Of a stretch of DNA of 64,000 bases, positions 28,066-36,059 are shown in pieces. Each line of letters begins with the position of its first letter. Within the stretch, counting starts at the first letter, position 1. Under the pieces are notes generated by a model. It saw only the letters and a program-made list of their open reading frames with translations. It was not told the DNA's origin and searched no databases. Made by a program: the position numbers and the translations under genes. Where the stretch lies: assembly GCF_001874145.1 (NCBI RefSeq), contig NZ_MPCX01000011.1:1-64000 (forward strand). Direction: 5' to 3'. Source of the stretch: Lacinutrix sp. MedPE-SW (lineage in GTDB: Bacteria > Bacteroidota > Bacteroidia > Flavobacteriales > Flavobacteriaceae).

Positions 28066-28153
28066 CTATAAAAACAAAACCCACCCTTAGTAAACTAAGG
28101 ATGGGAAAAAATTGCTATGAAAAAGAAAAATTACCACTAGCTTTCACTAGTGA
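28066..28153 (-). ncRNA. Candidate small RNA upstream of the ABC operon
   Basis: On the minus strand a -7 box (TATATTTG, 28159-28166) is followed by a hairpin CACTAG-tgaaag-CTAGTG (28135-28152), an A/U-rich linker and a 12-bp hairpin (28080-28105) leading into TTTTGTTTTTATAG. The larger hairpin has one C-A mismatch on the plus strand but a G-U pair on the minus strand, so it is best read as minus-strand RNA. The dnaJ transcript already ends at its own terminator upstream, so this second terminator suggests a separate short transcript of about 88 bases. No Rfam family recognised. Confidence 0.4.
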
Positions 28154-28158
28154 TAAAC

Positions 28159-28166
28159 CAAATATA
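28159..28166 (-). promoter_or_regulatory. -7 box of the candidate small RNA
   Basis: Minus-strand TATATTTG, a perfect match to TAnnTTTG, six bases before the predicted 5' hairpin. No TTG at the -33 distance was found, which weakens the call. Confidence 0.4.
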
Positions 28167-28220
28167 ACATTTTTTAACTAACTTTAACTTAAATGCATAA
28201 ATTAGTTGATATTTTAACAA

Positions 28221-28250
28221 AAAAAATCCGCGATTTTTTCGCGGATTTTA
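28221..28250 (-). terminator. Terminator of the grpE-dnaJ operon
   Basis: Stem AAATCCGCGA / TCGCGGATTT (10 bp, loop TTTTT). On the minus strand it is followed by a run of T (A-run at 28219-28226 on the plus strand). It lies about 22 bases after the dnaJ stop. Confidence 0.9.
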
Positions 28251-28272
28251 TTATAGTAATCTTTTGTTAAGC

Positions 28273-29391
28273 TTAAGAAAACATATCTTTTACTTTTTCA
28301 AAAAATGATTTATCAGATTTTTCTGGTTTTGGTGAAAAATGATCATCATTTTTCATGCTTTCAAAAAATTCTTTTTGTTGTTTACTTAATGTTTTAGGTG
28401 TCCAAACATTTACGTGTACTAATAAATCTCCTTTACCGTAACCGTTTATACTTGGAATTCCTTTTCCGCGTAAGCGTAAAATTTTACCAGATTGTAAACC
28501 TGCTTCAATTTTTATTCTCACTTTACCAGAAACTGTATCTATTTCTTTAGATGTTCCTAAAACAGCATCACTAATACTTACATATAAATCATAATGTAAA
28601 TTATCTCCTTCTCGCTGTAATGTTTCGTGATCTAATTCTTCTATAGCTACTAAAAGATCTCCAGCTATACCATTTCCTGGTGCATCGTTTCCTTTTCCAG
28701 AAACTTTAAGTTGCATACCATCTACAACACCTGCTGGAATTTTAACCGATATTGTTTCTTCTTTTGTTATTAAGCCTTGAGCATCTGCATTGGCTGGTTT
28801 TTTGTCTATAATTTGCCCAGAACCACCACATGTTGTACAAGGTGAAGCTGTTTGCATGCGTCCTAAAATAGTATTAGTAACACGAGTAACTTGCCCAGAA
28901 CCATTACAAGTAGAACAGGTTTTATATGTTGTGCCTTGAGCTTGTACTTTACGCTTTACTTTTATTTTTTTCTCTACACCATTAGCAATTTCTTCTAGTG
29001 TAAGTTTAACGCGAATACGTAAGTTACTTCCTTTTACTCGACGTTGTTGTTGGCCTCCACCAAAACCGCCGCCAAAACCAGAAAAACCACCACCGCCAAA
29101 AATGTCTCCAAACTGGCTAAATATGTCGTCCATATTCATACCGCCGCCGCCAAAACCGCCGCCGCCTTCAAAGGCTTGGTGACCAAATTGGTCATAACGT
29201 GCTTTTTTGTTCTCGTCGCTTAAAACTTCATAAGCCTCGGCAGCTTCTTTAAATTTAGCCTCGGCTGTAGCGTCGTCTGGATTTTTATCTGGGTGAAACT
29301 CAATAGCTTTTTTACGGTAAGCTTTTTTTATCTCACTAGCTGTTGCGTTTTTACTTAATCCTAATATTTCGTAATAATCTTTTTTTGCCAT
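28273..29391 (-). CDS. dnaJ: Molecular chaperone DnaJ, two-motif zinc region
   Basis: Hsp40 co-chaperone that loads substrates on DnaK and stimulates its ATPase. J domain with HPD at 33-35 (EFHPDKNPDD), a Gly/Phe-rich linker (GGGFGGGGMNMDD), then a zinc region and two beta-sandwich domains (VKIPAGVVDGMQLKVSGKGN). The zinc region has only two CxxCxGxG motifs (CSTCNGSG, CTTCGGSG) instead of four; motifs I and IV are absent, so one of the two zinc sites should be missing. I believe this is typical of flavobacterial DnaJ. Length 372 aa. Downstream of grpE with 52 bases between. Confidence 0.97.
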   Translation of the reverse strand: MAKKDYYEILGLSKNATASEIKKAYRKKAIEFHPDKNPDDATAEAKFKEAAEAYEVLSDENKKARYDQFGHQAFEGGGGFGGGGMNMDDIFSQFGDIFGGGGFSGFGGGFGGGQQQRRVKGSNLRIRVKLTLEEIANGVEKKIKVKRKVQAQGTTYKTCSTCNGSGQVTRVTNTILGRMQTASPCTTCGGSGQIIDKKPANADAQGLITKEETISVKIPAGVVDGMQLKVSGKGNDAPGNGIAGDLLVAIEELDHETLQREGDNLHYDLYVSISDAVLGTSKEIDTVSGKVRIKIEAGLQSGKILRLRGKGIPSINGYGKGDLLVHVNVWTPKTLSKQQKEFFESMKNDDHFSPKPEKSDKSFFEKVKDMFS

Positions 29392-29443
29392 CTTGTTTTA
29401 CTATTAGCTAAATAACTTTTGTTATTAGCTATAATTTTTAAAA

Positions 29444-29983
29444 TTATTGTCCGATAACTACTTTTGGAAAACGTATAACTGTATCACCTAAAGTATAGCC
29501 TTTTTCTACTACGTCTATAATTTTCCCTTTTAAATCGTCACTTGGCGCAGGCACTTGAGTAATTGCTTGGTGAATTTCAGAATCAAATGTGTCTCCTTGC
29601 TTAACTTCCATTGCTGCTAAACCTTTTTGACCTAATGTATTTAATAGTTTTTGGTATATTAATACGACTCCTTTTCTTAATTCTTCAGCTTCTTTATCGT
29701 CTTCAATATGCATTAAAGCTCGCTCGAAATCGTCTAAAACAGGTAACATAGACACCATGACATCTTTACTTGCTGTTTTAAATAATTCTATACGCTCTTT
29801 AGAGGTTCTTTTTTTATAATTTTCAAATTCTGCAAATAAGCGCAGAAATTTATCTTTTTCTTGACCTAACTCTTCTTGTAACTTCTCTTCTACCGTTAAC
29901 TCAGGAGTTTCTACAGTTTCTGTTTGAATGTCACCGTTTTGTTGGTCTTCAATCTCTTCTTGTTTATCTTTCTTTTTGCTCAT
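29444..29983 (-). CDS. grpE: Nucleotide exchange factor GrpE
   Basis: GrpE releases ADP from DnaK. The 179-aa protein has an acidic, low-complexity N terminus (QEEIEDQQNGDIQTE), a long helix with FLRLFAEFENYKKRT, and the C-terminal wing with VKQGDTFDSEIHQAI and GYTLGDTVIRFPKVVIG. Usual length for the family. It lies directly upstream of dnaJ on the same strand, the common grpE-dnaJ operon; dnaK is not in this window. Confidence 0.97.
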   Translation of the reverse strand: MSKKKDKQEEIEDQQNGDIQTETVETPELTVEEKLQEELGQEKDKFLRLFAEFENYKKRTSKERIELFKTASKDVMVSMLPVLDDFERALMHIEDDKEAEELRKGVVLIYQKLLNTLGQKGLAAMEVKQGDTFDSEIHQAITQVPAPSDDLKGKIIDVVEKGYTLGDTVIRFPKVVIGQ

Positions 29984-30106
29984 TTTGTATTTCTTATTTT
30001 AAACACAGTTAAAAGGTTGGCAAAAGTACTGCCAATATTATAAAAATGCCATAATGTCATTACTTTTTTTTAAGAAAAATTTAAGTATATTCCATGGAAA
30101 CTTTTT

Positions 30107-30114
30107 TATATTTG
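30107..30114 (+). promoter_or_regulatory. -7 box of the YceI-family gene
   Basis: TATATTTG, 26 bases before the ATG. A -33 TTG is not evident. Confidence 0.45.
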
Positions 30115-30140
30115 TGGCTAACCATTAATAAAAATAAAAG

Positions 30141-30776
30141 ATGAAAAAACAAGTTTTAAATATTTTTGCAATTATTGCTATTGGAGCGTCAGTTGTAGGA
30201 TGTAAAAGTGATAAAAAAACTGAAACAACTGAAGCTAAAGAAGTAGAAACTGTTATGGCAGAAGAAACTTTTAAAGCTATACCAGCAGAATCTATGGTAA
30301 CTTGGGAAGCTAACAAAATTGTTGGTGGACATACTGGAACTATAAACTTAAGTAACGGTGTTGCTAAAGTAAAAGGTAATCAACTAGTTGGTGGTAACTT
30401 TATTTTTGATATTTCTACTTTAAAAAATACAGATATTGAAAAAGAAGAAAGTAGAGCTAGTATTGAAGGACACTTAAAAAGTGCAGACTTTTTTGATGCT
30501 GAAAAATTTCCAAATGCTGCTTTTGAAATTACAAGTGTTGAAGGAAACAACGTAAGCGGAAACTTAATGATGAAAGGCATTAAGAAAAATGTAACTGTAC
30601 CTGTAAATGTAAATATTAACGGTGATAGCATGACCATTACAAGTGATGAGTTTACAATTGATAGAACAGAATGGGACATTAAATACAACTCTGGTAAGTT
30701 TGCAGAAAACTTAGGTGATAAAATGATTAAAGATAACGTAAAGTTAAAAATCTCAGTTAAAGCTAATAAAGCATAA
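30141..30776 (+). CDS. YceI family lipoprotein
   Basis: A 211-aa lipoprotein: signal peptide with lipobox ending VVGCKSD, a short charged linker (KKTETTEAKEVETV), then the YceI lipocalin-like barrel from about residue 47 (SMVTWEANKIVGGHTGTINLSNG ... EGHLKSADFFDAEKFPNAAFEIT ... DRTEWDIKYNSGKF). YceI-fold proteins bind isoprenoid-type lipids in a hydrophobic cavity; the ligand here is not known. Monocistronic, with its own -7 box and a strong terminator. Confidence 0.93.
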   Translation: MKKQVLNIFAIIAIGASVVGCKSDKKTETTEAKEVETVMAEETFKAIPAESMVTWEANKIVGGHTGTINLSNGVAKVKGNQLVGGNFIFDISTLKNTDIEKEESRASIEGHLKSADFFDAEKFPNAAFEITSVEGNNVSGNLMMKGIKKNVTVPVNVNINGDSMTITSDEFTIDRTEWDIKYNSGKFAENLGDKMIKDNVKLKISVKANKA

Positions 30777-30799
30777 TTTAGATTTATTTTTACTTAAAA

Positions 30800-30827
30800 A
30801 AAGCCACATCGAAAGATGTGGCTTTTT
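30800..30827 (+). terminator. Terminator after the YceI gene
   Basis: An 11-bp stem AAAGCCACATC / GATGTGGCTTT with a GAAA tetraloop and a following T-run. Confidence 0.92.
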
Positions 30828-30886
30828 TATTTACTTAAAGTTTAAAATTAAAAACTTAAATTCGTTAAATAAATTGAAAACTAAGA

Positions 30887-31522
30887 ATGAAAATTAAACT
30901 TACTATCCTACTTTGTTTTTTCGCTATAACTTTATCTTACGGCCAGTACGCATGGACTAAAGGCGAATTGGTTTTAAAAAATGGTGAAATTTTAATAGGG
31001 CAAATTAAACTTCCTATGATTTCTAAAAATTTAATAGCTTTTAATGGTAAAGAAAAAGTAAAATACAGAAAGAATAGAAAAAGTAAGAAAGTAAAATACG
31101 ATGAAACTCAAGTTGAAAAAGTAATTTTTAAAAACTCAGACACAGAAGTTGCATATTTTGAATACATACAAACTTCAAAAAAGAAAAAAGGATTATTTAA
31201 AATTATTAGTTCTGGTGAAGTAACCTTGTATGCTAGAAGTGTTAGTATGACTTCTTCTACTCCTATGCATATGGGTGGACCACAAGGCACAACTTGGAAT
31301 CATTGGCATTACTCTTTTAGTGATTTTAACGAGTTTTATGTTCTTAGAGAGAATGAAAAAATTGCAAGTCCATTAATTACTGCAAGATTATCAAGATCTT
31401 TTAAAAAAAGAGCATTAGAATATTTTAGTGATTGCGCAGAATTAGTTTCTAATTTAAAAGAACGCATTTACATTAAAAGCGACATTAAAGATGTTGTAGA
31501 TGATTATAATAACTGTAAATAA
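30887..31522 (+). CDS. Exported protein of unknown function
   Basis: A 211-aa protein with a clear signal peptide (MKIKLTILLCFFAITLSYGQ). The mature part starts with a small beta domain (KGELVLKNGEILIGQIKLP), continues with a lysine-rich stretch (KVKYRKNRKSKKVKYDETQVEKV), a His/Met/Trp-containing loop (MHMGGPQGTTWNHWHYSF) and a helical C terminus containing two Cys (FSDCAELV, DDYNNCK). I do not recognise the family beyond a resemblance to flavobacterial periplasmic proteins of this length. Probably in one operon with the RDD and lipoprotein genes that follow. Confidence 0.7.
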   Translation: MKIKLTILLCFFAITLSYGQYAWTKGELVLKNGEILIGQIKLPMISKNLIAFNGKEKVKYRKNRKSKKVKYDETQVEKVIFKNSDTEVAYFEYIQTSKKKKGLFKIISSGEVTLYARSVSMTSSTPMHMGGPQGTTWNHWHYSFSDFNEFYVLRENEKIASPLITARLSRSFKKRALEYFSDCAELVSNLKERIYIKSDIKDVVDDYNNCK

Positions 31523-31548
31523 AAAAGATAAACTTATTATTATTTAAT

Positions 31549-31905
31549 ATGAAAAAACGAGTAAGGTTGTTTAACTTTTTAATTGATTCTGTAATATTTT
31601 TTATTATCGTTATTATATTTTCAATGCTTTTAAAAAATTACATCGCAAGAGAAAATTTAAATTACTTTATGATAGCATTGTACTATCTTTATTATTTAAT
31701 TTTTGAATATACAACCGGACAAACTATTGGAAAAATTATTACTAAAACAAAAGTTGTAAATATCGATAATGATTTAAAACCAAGTTTTTCTACCATTTTA
31801 CTTAGAACATTATGTAGACTAATACCTTTCGAAATAATATCCTATTTATTTTCTGTTAATGGTTTACATGACAGACTATCTAAAACCACTTTAAAAAACA
31901 TATAA
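31549..31905 (+). CDS. RDD family membrane protein
   Basis: A 118-aa inner-membrane protein with two strong hydrophobic segments (VIFFIIVIIFSMLLK, YFMIALYYLYYLIF) and the RDD hallmark TTGQTIGKIITKTKVV. It starts with RVRLFNFLIDSVIFF, where the family Arg-Asp pair is expected. RDD proteins are small transporters or channel-like proteins; some act as ion antiporters. The substrate is not evident. It sits 26 bases after the exported protein gene and 22 bases before a small lipoprotein gene. Confidence 0.85.
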   Translation: MKKRVRLFNFLIDSVIFFIIVIIFSMLLKNYIARENLNYFMIALYYLYYLIFEYTTGQTIGKIITKTKVVNIDNDLKPSFSTILLRTLCRLIPFEIISYLFSVNGLHDRLSKTTLKNI

Positions 31906-31927
31906 TCACTAACTAAAAACTATTATC

Positions 31928-32155
31928 ATGAAAAAAATTAAAAATGTAATTGCTATTGGATTAATGGCAATAATTATGTCAAGTTGCGCTACCGTATTTG
32001 GAGGAAAAGTAACTGCTGCCCAAAAAAGAAAACCTTTACCAGGAGAAGAGCAAAGACAAGTACGTGTTGTAGCCTTAATAGCAGATATTATATTATTCTG
32101 GCCTGGATTAATTGTAGATTTTGCAACTGGTGCAATTTACAAACCAAATAAATAG
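31928..32155 (+). CDS. Small lipoprotein with C-terminal membrane segment
   Basis: A 75-aa protein with a lipobox (GLMAIIMSSCATVFGG), a basic proline-containing middle (AAQKRKPLPGEEQRQVR), and a hydrophobic stretch VVALIADIILFWPGLIVDFATGAIYKP near the end. The end resembles the conserved FWPGLIVDFATGAIYKP segment of small bacterial lipoproteins of unknown function. Last gene of a three-gene cluster; an imperfect palindrome follows. Confidence 0.75.
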   Translation: MKKIKNVIAIGLMAIIMSSCATVFGGKVTAAQKRKPLPGEEQRQVRVVALIADIILFWPGLIVDFATGAIYKPNK

Positions 32156-32186
32156 TGCACTAAAATTTTAAACTATTGTATTTAAC

Positions 32187-32231
32187 ATAACAATGTGTGA
32201 CTTATAATATATGTAAGGCACACATTATTAT
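32187..32231. terminator. Long imperfect hairpin between convergent genes
   Basis: ATAAcAATGTGTGaCTTA with TAAGgCACACATTaTTAT around a nine-base loop gives 16 paired bases with two single mismatches. It fills the space between the lipoprotein gene (+) and the TIGR01777 gene (-) and is probably a bidirectional terminator, although the T-runs are poor on both sides. Confidence 0.55.
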
Positions 32232-32232
32232 A

Positions 32233-33135
32233 TTAAAGTAATTTATTTAAAGCACTTTTTAAATTAGGGAACTCAAAATTAAAACCTGTATTTTCAATTT
32301 TTTTAGAACTTACTCTTTGACTTTCAAATAAAATAATATGCATTTCTCCTAATACAATCTTCATAATTATTTTTGGAATATTTGGTAGTATTAAAGGCTT
32401 TTTTAGATGTCTAGCAATAGATTTTGTTATTGATTTATTAGTTTCTGGATTAGGAGAAACACCATTATAAATACCTTCTAATTTATTTTTGGCAACATGT
32501 AAAAAAATCGCGGCAAGATCATGTAAATGAATCCATGACATCCATTGTTTACCATTACCCATTACTGCTCCAGCACCATATTTTATAGGTTTAGCTAATT
32601 GCGGAAATGCACCACCTTCTTTTGAAAAAACAACACCTATTCTAATTTTAGAAACGGTGATATTTAAGGTTTTAAAAGTATCTACTGCTTGCTCCCAAAC
32701 CTCAACTACTTGACCCAAAAAAGAGGTATTTACATTTTTTTCGTCTTCTGTATAATAATTAGTTAGCGAATCTGGGTAATAACCAATTGCACTGGCAGAT
32801 ACAATTTGTTTTATTGTATTTGGGTTGTTTTTTACAGTATCGTGTAAAAGCGCTGTGGTTTTTAACCTACTATTTAATATAGCTTGTTTATGTGCTTTAG
32901 TCCATCGTTTAGAAATACTAGCTCCTACTAAATGGATAATTACATCTACATTTTCTAAGCATTTTACATCTATAATAGCATTACTAGGATTCCAGTAGTA
33001 ACCTTGATAATTTTTTTTATTTTCAATTTTAGATTTACTAGTAGTAAGATAATTAACGGCAATACCTGCTTTGTGACACTGCGCTACTATTTCTGTACCT
33101 ATTAAACCTGTAGCGCCTGTAATTAATATTCGCAT
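32233..33135 (-). CDS. TIGR01777 family SDR epimerase-like protein (YfcH type)
   Basis: A 300-aa extended short-chain dehydrogenase. N-terminal NAD(P) motif ITGATGLIGTEI, then VDVIIHLVGASISKRWTKAHKQAILNSRLKTT, SASAIGYYPD and IRIGVVFSKEGGAFPQLAKPIKYGAGAVMGNGKQWMSWIHLHDLA, all characteristic of TIGR01777 (YfcH, or cell-division-inhibitor SulA-like in old annotations). The C-terminal ~50 residues match the DUF1731 tail. Cytoplasmic; the physiological substrate is not established. The next upstream gene is mnmD, 78 bases away. Confidence 0.93.
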   Translation of the reverse strand: MRILITGATGLIGTEIVAQCHKAGIAVNYLTTSKSKIENKKNYQGYYWNPSNAIIDVKCLENVDVIIHLVGASISKRWTKAHKQAILNSRLKTTALLHDTVKNNPNTIKQIVSASAIGYYPDSLTNYYTEDEKNVNTSFLGQVVEVWEQAVDTFKTLNITVSKIRIGVVFSKEGGAFPQLAKPIKYGAGAVMGNGKQWMSWIHLHDLAAIFLHVAKNKLEGIYNGVSPNPETNKSITKSIARHLKKPLILPNIPKIIMKIVLGEMHIILFESQRVSSKKIENTGFNFEFPNLKSALNKLL

Positions 33136-33213
33136 TTCTTTTTTATTTATAAAAATACAACTTAAAGCCTTTATTTACATAGCGTTTAAGTTTGATTTAA
33201 CACATTAAACCTT

Positions 33214-33885
33214 CTAACTTTTTATTGCTCTAAGCATATGCCTTTTACCTGGTGGTCCTTCTTCTTTTGTTACTTTAAAGCCTGCAGTAATCATAGCGCG
33301 TCTTGCATGACCTTGAGCACAATAAGTCACTAATACACCTTTAGTATTTAAAGCTTTATACATAGCATTAAATATTGGCTGTGTCCATAACTCTGGTTGT
33401 ACACGCGGCCCAAAAGCATCAAAATAAATCACATCAAAAACACCAATATCATTAATGCTATCGAACGTTTTTTTTTGTTTATTTAATTTAAATGAATTTG
33501 TGCAAGTTTTAAAAGACTCCCATTTAGAATTGTGAATGGCGTTAAAAATTAATTTTTCGCGTTCTGTTTTCGTGTAGTTAAGTTGTTTTATTTCTGCTTC
33601 TAAAACAGGATAAGCCTCTACACCAGTATATTCTATTTTAGTATTATTATTGTCTACCTCTAATGCTGTTAAATAAGCATTTAAACCAGTACCAAATCCA
33701 ATTTCTAATACAGAAATTGTTTTTTTTAAATTATTAATTTGTTCCATAAAAAAAGCTAAACCGTGTTTTATATACACGTGTTTAGCTTCTTGTATTGCAC
33801 CATGAGTAGAATGGTATTGCTCATTCCATTCTGGTATATGAATGGTTTTAGAACCGTCTTTCGTGGTGATAATTTCGCGTCTCAA
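33214..33885 (-). CDS. mnmD: tRNA 5-methylaminomethyl-2-thiouridine methyltransferase MnmD
   Basis: Methylates the aminomethyl group of the wobble uridine in certain tRNAs, the last step toward mnm5s2U34. In Enterobacteria this domain is fused to MnmC1; here it stands alone (223 aa). Motifs: TKDGSKTIHIPEWNEQYHSTHGAIQEAKHVYI at the N terminus, SAM-binding VLEIGFGTGLNAYLT, and the catalytic region IYFDAFGPRVQPELWT with YCAQGHARRAM. Cytoplasmic. It starts one base after the DUF4920 gene's stop on the same strand, so those two genes are co-transcribed. Confidence 0.93.
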   Translation of the reverse strand: MRREIITTKDGSKTIHIPEWNEQYHSTHGAIQEAKHVYIKHGLAFFMEQINNLKKTISVLEIGFGTGLNAYLTALEVDNNNTKIEYTGVEAYPVLEAEIKQLNYTKTEREKLIFNAIHNSKWESFKTCTNSFKLNKQKKTFDSINDIGVFDVIYFDAFGPRVQPELWTQPIFNAMYKALNTKGVLVTYCAQGHARRAMITAGFKVTKEEGPPGKRHMLRAIKS

Positions 33886-33886
33886 A

Positions 33887-34408
33887 TTACTCTTTTAAAA
33901 GTACGCCATCTGCTTCAAATGAGTAAGTACGTTTAGGTTCTGTTATAGCTGCAATTGCTTCTGCACTTTCTCCTCCATCTTCAGCATAATGTCTTTGCTC
34001 ATCTACAGAAACTTCTTTTACATAAGCTTTTCCGTTAATAATAACTTCTTTACCTTCAATATCTTTAGGCATAAAAAAACCATAATCTTTAAATTTTACC
34101 ATGACTTCTTCTCCATTTGCAAGATCAAGTTTCATCCAGCATCCTTTAGATTTACAAACCTCGTTTACTTTAGCAGTCATCTTAGCATCTATACTATCAC
34201 CAACTTTCATAGCTTCATAATGCTCTGCCATTGAAGCTGTATTTAAAGCATCGTTTGCTACAATTTCTTTACCAAAAGTTTTGTACGAAGCATCCACTAT
34301 TTCTTTTGTTGTTTCCTCTTTTGCCGTTTCCTCTTTAGTTGTTTTCTCTTCATTTTTACAGGCTGAAAACACCACGATTAAAGAAAAGATTAGGATTATT
34401 TTTTTCAT
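33887..34408 (-). CDS. DUF4920 lipoprotein
   Basis: A 173-aa lipoprotein (signal peptide LIFSLIVVFSAC followed by KNEEKTTKEE). The Cys followed by acidic residues resembles the lipoprotein export signal that sends Bacteroidetes lipoproteins to the cell surface (inference). The globular part has CKSKGCWMKLDLANGEEVMVKFKDYGFFMPKDIEGK, the DUF4920 signature with two Cys and a Trp, which could bind a metal. Located just upstream of mnmD on the same strand, with one base between. Confidence 0.88.
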   Translation of the reverse strand: MKKIILIFSLIVVFSACKNEEKTTKEETAKEETTKEIVDASYKTFGKEIVANDALNTASMAEHYEAMKVGDSIDAKMTAKVNEVCKSKGCWMKLDLANGEEVMVKFKDYGFFMPKDIEGKEVIINGKAYVKEVSVDEQRHYAEDGGESAEAIAAITEPKRTYSFEADGVLLKE

Positions 34409-34484
34409 GTTTTAAAGTTTTATTAATTATCTAACAAATATACTATTTTAAGCTATATTTCACATTTTTTAAGTCTTATTTCTG

Positions 34485-34492
34485 TATTTTTG
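34485..34492 (+). promoter_or_regulatory. -7 box of ilvE
   Basis: TATTTTTG ending 22 bases before the ATG at 34515. Confidence 0.5.
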
Positions 34493-34514
34493 CAAAAAAG
34501 CTAAATATCTAAAA

Positions 34515-35579
34515 ATGACAAAAACCAACCATACTTTAACCATTAAAAAAGTCGAAAATTCTAAAATTGAAACTGTTGATTTTAATAATTTAACTTTTGG
34601 TAAAACCTTTACAGATTACATGTATTCATGTGATTATGTAGATGGTGAATGGACTAATCCAACCATTGAACCTTATGGGCCTTTGCAAATAGATCCTAGT
34701 GCAAGAGTTTTTCATTACGGGCAAGCTGTTTTTGAAGGTATGAAAGCCTTTAAAGATGCTAATAATGATGTTTGGTTATTTAGGCCAGAAGACAATTTAA
34801 ATAGAATAAATAAATCGTCTGCTAGGTTAGCTATGCCAGAGTTTCCTAAGCATTTGTTTTTTGAAGGATTAACAACATTGTTAAACTTAGATAAACAGTG
34901 GATAAAAAATACCGAAGGCAGCTCTATGTATATTAGACCTTTTATTATTGCTACAGAACCTGCAATATCTGCTTCACCAGCAAGCCAATATAAGTTCATG
35001 ATTATTTTATCTCCTGCACAGTCTTATTACGCTGGAGAAGTTAGAGTACTTTTTGCAGAACAATACAGTCGTGCTGCAAATGGTGGTGTTGGTTTTGCTA
35101 AAGCTGCAGGAAATTATGCTGCACAATTTTATCCAACAAGCTTAGCACATAAAGAAGGTTACCAACAAATAATCTGGACAGATGCTAATTCTCATGAATA
35201 CTTAGAGGAAGCTGGCACAATGAATATTTTCTTTAGAGTTAATGATACCTTATTAACAGCTCCTATTAGTGATAGAATTTTAGATGGCATCACTAGAAAG
35301 AGTATAATACAATTAGCTAAAGACAATAATATTGCCGTTGAAGAACGACCAATAACCGTTAAAGAAATTAAAGAAGCTGCAACAAATGGAAGCCTAAAAG
35401 AAATTTTTGGAGCAGGAACAGCTGCTGTAATTACTCCCATTTTAGGATTTAAACATGGTGAAATGAAACATGAAATTGTTCCAGCAACAGACTCTTACGC
35501 CTTATTATTTAAGCATAATTTAATGGCAATTCAATATAACAAAACCGAAGACAAACACGGTTGGAGATATAAAATATAA
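34515..35579 (+). CDS. ilvE: Branched-chain amino acid aminotransferase
   Basis: Transfers amino groups between leucine, isoleucine or valine and 2-oxoglutarate, using PLP. The 354-aa protein belongs to fold-type IV, long (class II) form: ARVFHYGQAVFEGMKAF, YIRPFIIATE, the PLP lysine in GFAKAAGNYAAQFY, YLEEAGTMNIFF, LDGITRKSIIQLA and FGAGTAAVITPI. Cytoplasmic. Single gene with its own -7 box and a strong terminator. Confidence 0.96.
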   Translation: MTKTNHTLTIKKVENSKIETVDFNNLTFGKTFTDYMYSCDYVDGEWTNPTIEPYGPLQIDPSARVFHYGQAVFEGMKAFKDANNDVWLFRPEDNLNRINKSSARLAMPEFPKHLFFEGLTTLLNLDKQWIKNTEGSSMYIRPFIIATEPAISASPASQYKFMIILSPAQSYYAGEVRVLFAEQYSRAANGGVGFAKAAGNYAAQFYPTSLAHKEGYQQIIWTDANSHEYLEEAGTMNIFFRVNDTLLTAPISDRILDGITRKSIIQLAKDNNIAVEERPITVKEIKEAATNGSLKEIFGAGTAAVITPILGFKHGEMKHEIVPATDSYALLFKHNLMAIQYNKTEDKHGWRYKI

Positions 35580-35581
35580 CT

Positions 35582-35613
35582 AAAAAGCCTTTAACAATTG
35601 TTAAAGGCTTTTT
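35582..35613 (+). terminator. Terminator after ilvE
   Basis: A perfect 32-base palindrome, AAAAAGCCTTTAACAA followed by its complement, with T-rich right arm. The A-rich left arm also allows it to work on the minus strand for the MazG-like gene that ends just beyond it. Confidence 0.9.
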
Positions 35614-35621
35614 AATTTTAC

Positions 35622-36008
35622 TTAGCCTTCTAAGATGGCTTTAATATTTGGTTTAAAGTAATTTGGACCTTTTAAAACCTTACCATCTTCTCTGTAAATT
35701 GGTTCTCCATTATCACCTAATTTACTCATATTACTACGTTGTATTTCGTTAAAAACTTCTTCAATTTTATGCTGCATACCATGCTCTATAATTGTACCAC
35801 ATAAAATATAAAGCATATCTCCTAAAGCATCTGCTACTTCTACTAAGTCATCATTATTTGCTGCTTCTAAATATTCTTCATTCTCCTCTTTCATTAAATT
35901 AAATCGTAAAGAATTTTTAGCTCTTCCTAAGTTAGCTTTTGGAGACTCTAAATGTCCTATTTTAAATGCAGTATGAAATGCTTTTACAGCTTCTATTTTA
36001 TTTTTCAT
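35622..36008 (-). CDS. MazG-like nucleotide pyrophosphohydrolase
   Basis: A 128-aa all-alpha NTP pyrophosphatase of the MazG/PRA-PH superfamily. Magnesium-binding motifs are visible as LMKEENEEYLEAA and EVADALGDMLYILCGTI; the C terminus has SNMSKLGDNGEPIYREDGKVLKGPNYFKP, typical of the phosphoribosyl-ATP-pyrophosphohydrolase-like house-cleaning form. It probably hydrolyses a nucleoside triphosphate to the monophosphate; which one is not visible. Cytoplasmic. Divergent from the small membrane protein gene. Confidence 0.9.
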   Translation of the reverse strand: MKNKIEAVKAFHTAFKIGHLESPKANLGRAKNSLRFNLMKEENEEYLEAANNDDLVEVADALGDMLYILCGTIIEHGMQHKIEEVFNEIQRSNMSKLGDNGEPIYREDGKVLKGPNYFKPNIKAILEG

Positions 36009-36036
36009 GTAATTCGGTTTTACAGGTAGTATTAGT

Positions 36037-36044
36037 TATTTTTG
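36037..36044 (+). promoter_or_regulatory. -7 box overlapping the ORF-track start of the 60-aa gene
   Basis: TATTTTTG covers the TTG (36042) that the ORF track uses as start, so translation must begin later, at the ATG at 36060, with a leader of roughly ten bases. Confidence 0.5.
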
Positions 36045-36059
36045 TATAAAAATAATAAT

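Larger units (their letters stand above)
27895..28272. other. 378-bp intergenic region rich in inverted repeats
   Basis: Lies between dnaJ (ending at 28273) and the ABC operon, both on the minus strand. It holds palindromes TAATAGCT-aaa-AGCTATTA (27983-28001) and AAGAAAT-N12-ATTTCTT (28017-28042), a candidate small RNA with its own terminator (28066-28153) and the dnaJ terminator (28221-28250). No ORF is credible. Confidence 0.6.
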
